Assembly: GCA_028711355.1 (NCBI GenBank)
Contig: JAQTSL010000061.1
Span: 1 to 14,577, forward strand
From: Rhodoferax sp.
GTDB taxonomy: Bacteria; Pseudomonadota; Gammaproteobacteria; Burkholderiales; Burkholderiaceae_C
Direction of reading: 5' to 3'
Length of the DNA stretch: 14,577 bases
Shown: piece by piece, positions 12,823 through 14,577 of the stretch
Layout: each line of letters starts with the position of its first letter
Position numbering within the stretch: the first letter of the stretch is position 1
The notes under the pieces: generated by a model
Seen by the model: the letters and a program-made list of their open reading frames with translations, nothing else
Database searches by the model: none
What the model was told of the DNA's origin: nothing
Program-made: the position numbers and the translations under genes

Positions 12823-14577
12823 ATGACCGAAGAAAACCAGCCCTCCGAACCGACTTTGCCGTCAGAGCCAGCGGTTCACACCGGTGAAGGCGGCGCCGAC
12901 AGTTCCAACTTCCAGCCCACCATCGACGCCCATCAGGCCGGCGCCTCCGAAGCCTATGGTGAATCTTCAATTCAGATTCTGGAAGGTCTGGAAGCAGTGC
13001 GCAAACGCCCCGGTATGTACATTGGTGACACCAGTGATGGCACCGGCCTGCATCACCTGGTATTTGAGGTGGTTGACAACTCGATCGACGAGGCGCTGGC
13101 CGGTCACTGCGACGACATTCTGGTGACGATCCACCCGGACAACTCGGTGTCGGTGGTGGACAACGGGCGTGGCATCCCCACTGGCGTCAAATATGACGAC
13201 AAGCACGAACCCAAGCGCAGCGCGTCTGAAATTGCCCTGACCGAGCTGCATGCTGGCGGCAAGTTCAACCAAAACAGCTACAAAGTGTCAGGTGGTTTGC
13301 ACGGCGTCGGCGTGAGCTGCGTTAACGCGCTGTCCAAAATGCTGCGCCTGACGGTGCGCCGCGAAGGCAAGGTCCATGTGCTCGAATTCAGCCGCGGTTT
13401 TGTGCAACACCGGCTCATTGAATTAGTTGACGGCACCGAAATCTCGCCCATGAAGATCACTGGCGACACCGAGCGCCGCGGTACCGAGGTGCACTTTCTG
13501 CCCGACACCGACATCTTCAAAGAAAACAACGACTTTCACTACGACGTGCTGGCCAAACGCCTGCGCGAGCTGAGTTTTCTGAACAACGGTGTGCGCATCC
13601 GTCTGAAAGACGAACGAACGGGCAAGGAAGACGATTTTTCTGGTGCCGACGGCGTGCGTGGCTTCGTCAACTTCATCAACAAAGGCAAAACGGTCCTCAA
13701 CCCCAACATCTTTCACGCGCTGGGTGACCGCCAAAGTGACCAGGGCACCAACATTGGCGTCGAAGTAGCAATGCAGTGGAACAGCGGCTACAACGAGCAG
13801 GTGCTGTGCTTTACCAACAACATCCCGCAACGCGACGGCGGCACCCACCTGACCGGCCTGCGCGCCGGCATGACGCGCGTCATCAACAAATACATCGACG
13901 ACAACGAGCTGGCCAAAAAAGCCAAGGTCGAAGTCACCGGTGACGACATGCGCGAAGGCCTGACCTGCGTGCTGAGCGTCAAAGTACCTGAGCCCAAGTT
14001 CAGCAGCCAGACCAAGGACAAACTGGTCAGCTCCGAAGTGCGCGGCCCGGTCGAAGACATCGTCAGTAAATTGCTATGGGACTACCTGCAAGAGCGCCCG
14101 GCCGACGCCAAAATCATCGTCGGCAAAATTGTCGAAGCTGCCCGTGCCCGTGAGGCGGCACGCAAGGCGCGCGACCTGACCCGGCGTAAAGGCGTTTTGG
14201 ACGGCATGGGCCTACCCGGCAAGCTGGCCGACTGCCAGGAAAAAGATCCGGCGTTGTGTGAGATTTACATCGTCGAGGGTGACAGCGCCGGTGGCAGCGC
14301 CAAACAAGGGCGCGACCGCAAGTTCCAGGCCATCCTGCCGCTGCGCGGCAAAATTTTGAACGTAGAAAAGGCCCGTTACGAAAAGCTGCTGACCAGCAAC
14401 GAAATCTTGACACTGATCACCGCTCTGGGCACCGGCATTGGCAAGGCTGGCGGCTCTACCGGCAACGACGACTTTGACGTGGCCAAGCTGCGCTACCACC
14501 GCATCATCATCATGACCGATGCCGACGTGGACGGCGCCCACATCCGCACCCTGCTCCTGACGTTTTTCTACCGCCAA
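12823..14577 (+). CDS. gyrB: DNA gyrase subunit B, partial (C-terminus beyond window)
   Basis: GyrB is the ATPase subunit of DNA gyrase, which introduces negative supercoils. The frame is open from the ATG at 12823 to the window end: 585 codons and no stop. A non-conserved, Pro/Ala/Ser-rich leader of about 45 residues precedes YGESSIQILEGLEAVRKRPG. The GHKL ATPase motifs follow: EVVDNSIDEALAGH, DNGRGIP and GGLHGVGVSCVNALS. The transducer contains SSQTKDKL with the catalytic-loop Lys. The TOPRIM domain shows EGDSAGGSAKQGRDR, LRGKILNVEKA and DADVDGAHIRTLLLTFF near the cut, with both metal-binding DxD acids present. GAGAACG before the ATG is a weak ribosome-binding site. ParE shares motifs, but the position after dnaN and the RPGMYIGDTSDGTGLHHL segment fit GyrB. 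Confidence 0.97.
   Translation, partial: MTEENQPSEPTLPSEPAVHTGEGGADSSNFQPTIDAHQAGASEAYGESSIQILEGLEAVRKRPGMYIGDTSDGTGLHHLVFEVVDNSIDEALAGHCDDILVTIHPDNSVSVVDNGRGIPTGVKYDDKHEPKRSASEIALTELHAGGKFNQNSYKVSGGLHGVGVSCVNALSKMLRLTVRREGKVHVLEFSRGFVQHRLIELVDGTEISPMKITGDTERRGTEVHFLPDTDIFKENNDFHYDVLAKRLRELSFLNNGVRIRLKDERTGKEDDFSGADGVRGFVNFINKGKTVLNPNIFHALGDRQSDQGTNIGVEVAMQWNSGYNEQVLCFTNNIPQRDGGTHLTGLRAGMTRVINKYIDDNELAKKAKVEVTGDDMREGLTCVLSVKVPEPKFSSQTKDKLVSSEVRGPVEDIVSKLLWDYLQERPADAKIIVGKIVEAARAREAARKARDLTRRKGVLDGMGLPGKLADCQEKDPALCEIYIVEGDSAGGSAKQGRDRKFQAILPLRGKILNVEKARYEKLLTSNEILTLITALGTGIGKAGGSTGNDDFDVAKLRYHRIIIMTDADVDGAHIRTLLLTFFYRQ

Noticed and set aside
12967..14577. Long antisense open frames opposite gyrB (for example 13423-13848 and 14212-14577)
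   Set aside because: They are shadows of the strongly conserved gyrB frame in GC-rich DNA; their translations show no recognisable domain.

Overview
The window looks like chromosomal DNA of a betaproteobacterium of the family Comamonadaceae (Rhodoferax/Polaromonas-like). This rests on GC-rich codon use, the protein sequences (RnpA, YidD, DnaA, DnaN and GyrB of betaproteobacterial type) and short interspersed repeats of a kind I remember from that family. No database search was possible, so the placement is an inference.

Left part (1-2716, all minus strand): a tightly packed lipopolysaccharide operon read from right to left, kdsD, kdsC, lptC and then a short-chain dehydrogenase that runs off the window. 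Stops and starts overlap or nearly touch (TGATG, ATGA, TGA-G-ATG). KdsD and KdsC make Kdo for the LPS core and LptC helps export LPS. The SDR has Asn where the catalytic Lys belongs. Divergently, from 2774, lies a KefB-type cation/proton antiporter with an RCK domain, followed by apt (adenine salvage). Both divergent starts (kdsD, antiporter) lie about 7 nt after a -10-like hexamer, so both may be leaderless.

Middle (5353-9571): two 55-bp tandem REP-like units separate apt from the convergent mnmE. Then comes the classic minus-strand origin-proximal operon rpmH, rnpA, yidD, yidC, mnmE: ribosomal protein L34, RNase P protein, two membrane-insertion factors and a tRNA-modifying GTPase. A second REP-like pair sits between yidC and mnmE, and the upstream ATG of mnmE lies in its edge.

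Right part (9572-14577): the rpmH/dnaA intergenic region has two perfect, inward-facing DnaA boxes around the dnaA promoter and is the best oriC or dnaA-autoregulation candidate in the window. On the plus strand follow dnaA, dnaN and gyrB (cut by the window end after the TOPRIM DxD motif), which are initiator, sliding clamp and gyrase B subunit.

The most notable non-coding feature is a 234-bp MITE-like element between dnaA and dnaN (11271-11504). Its imperfect terminal inverted repeats begin CCTAGATTCC, as I recall for the IS1380-family element ISEcp1, and it is flanked by a perfect 5-bp TTAAA duplication that contains the dnaA stop codon. No wholly new gene system is visible. The genes are housekeeping genes and the novelty lies in the repeats and in the SDR active site.
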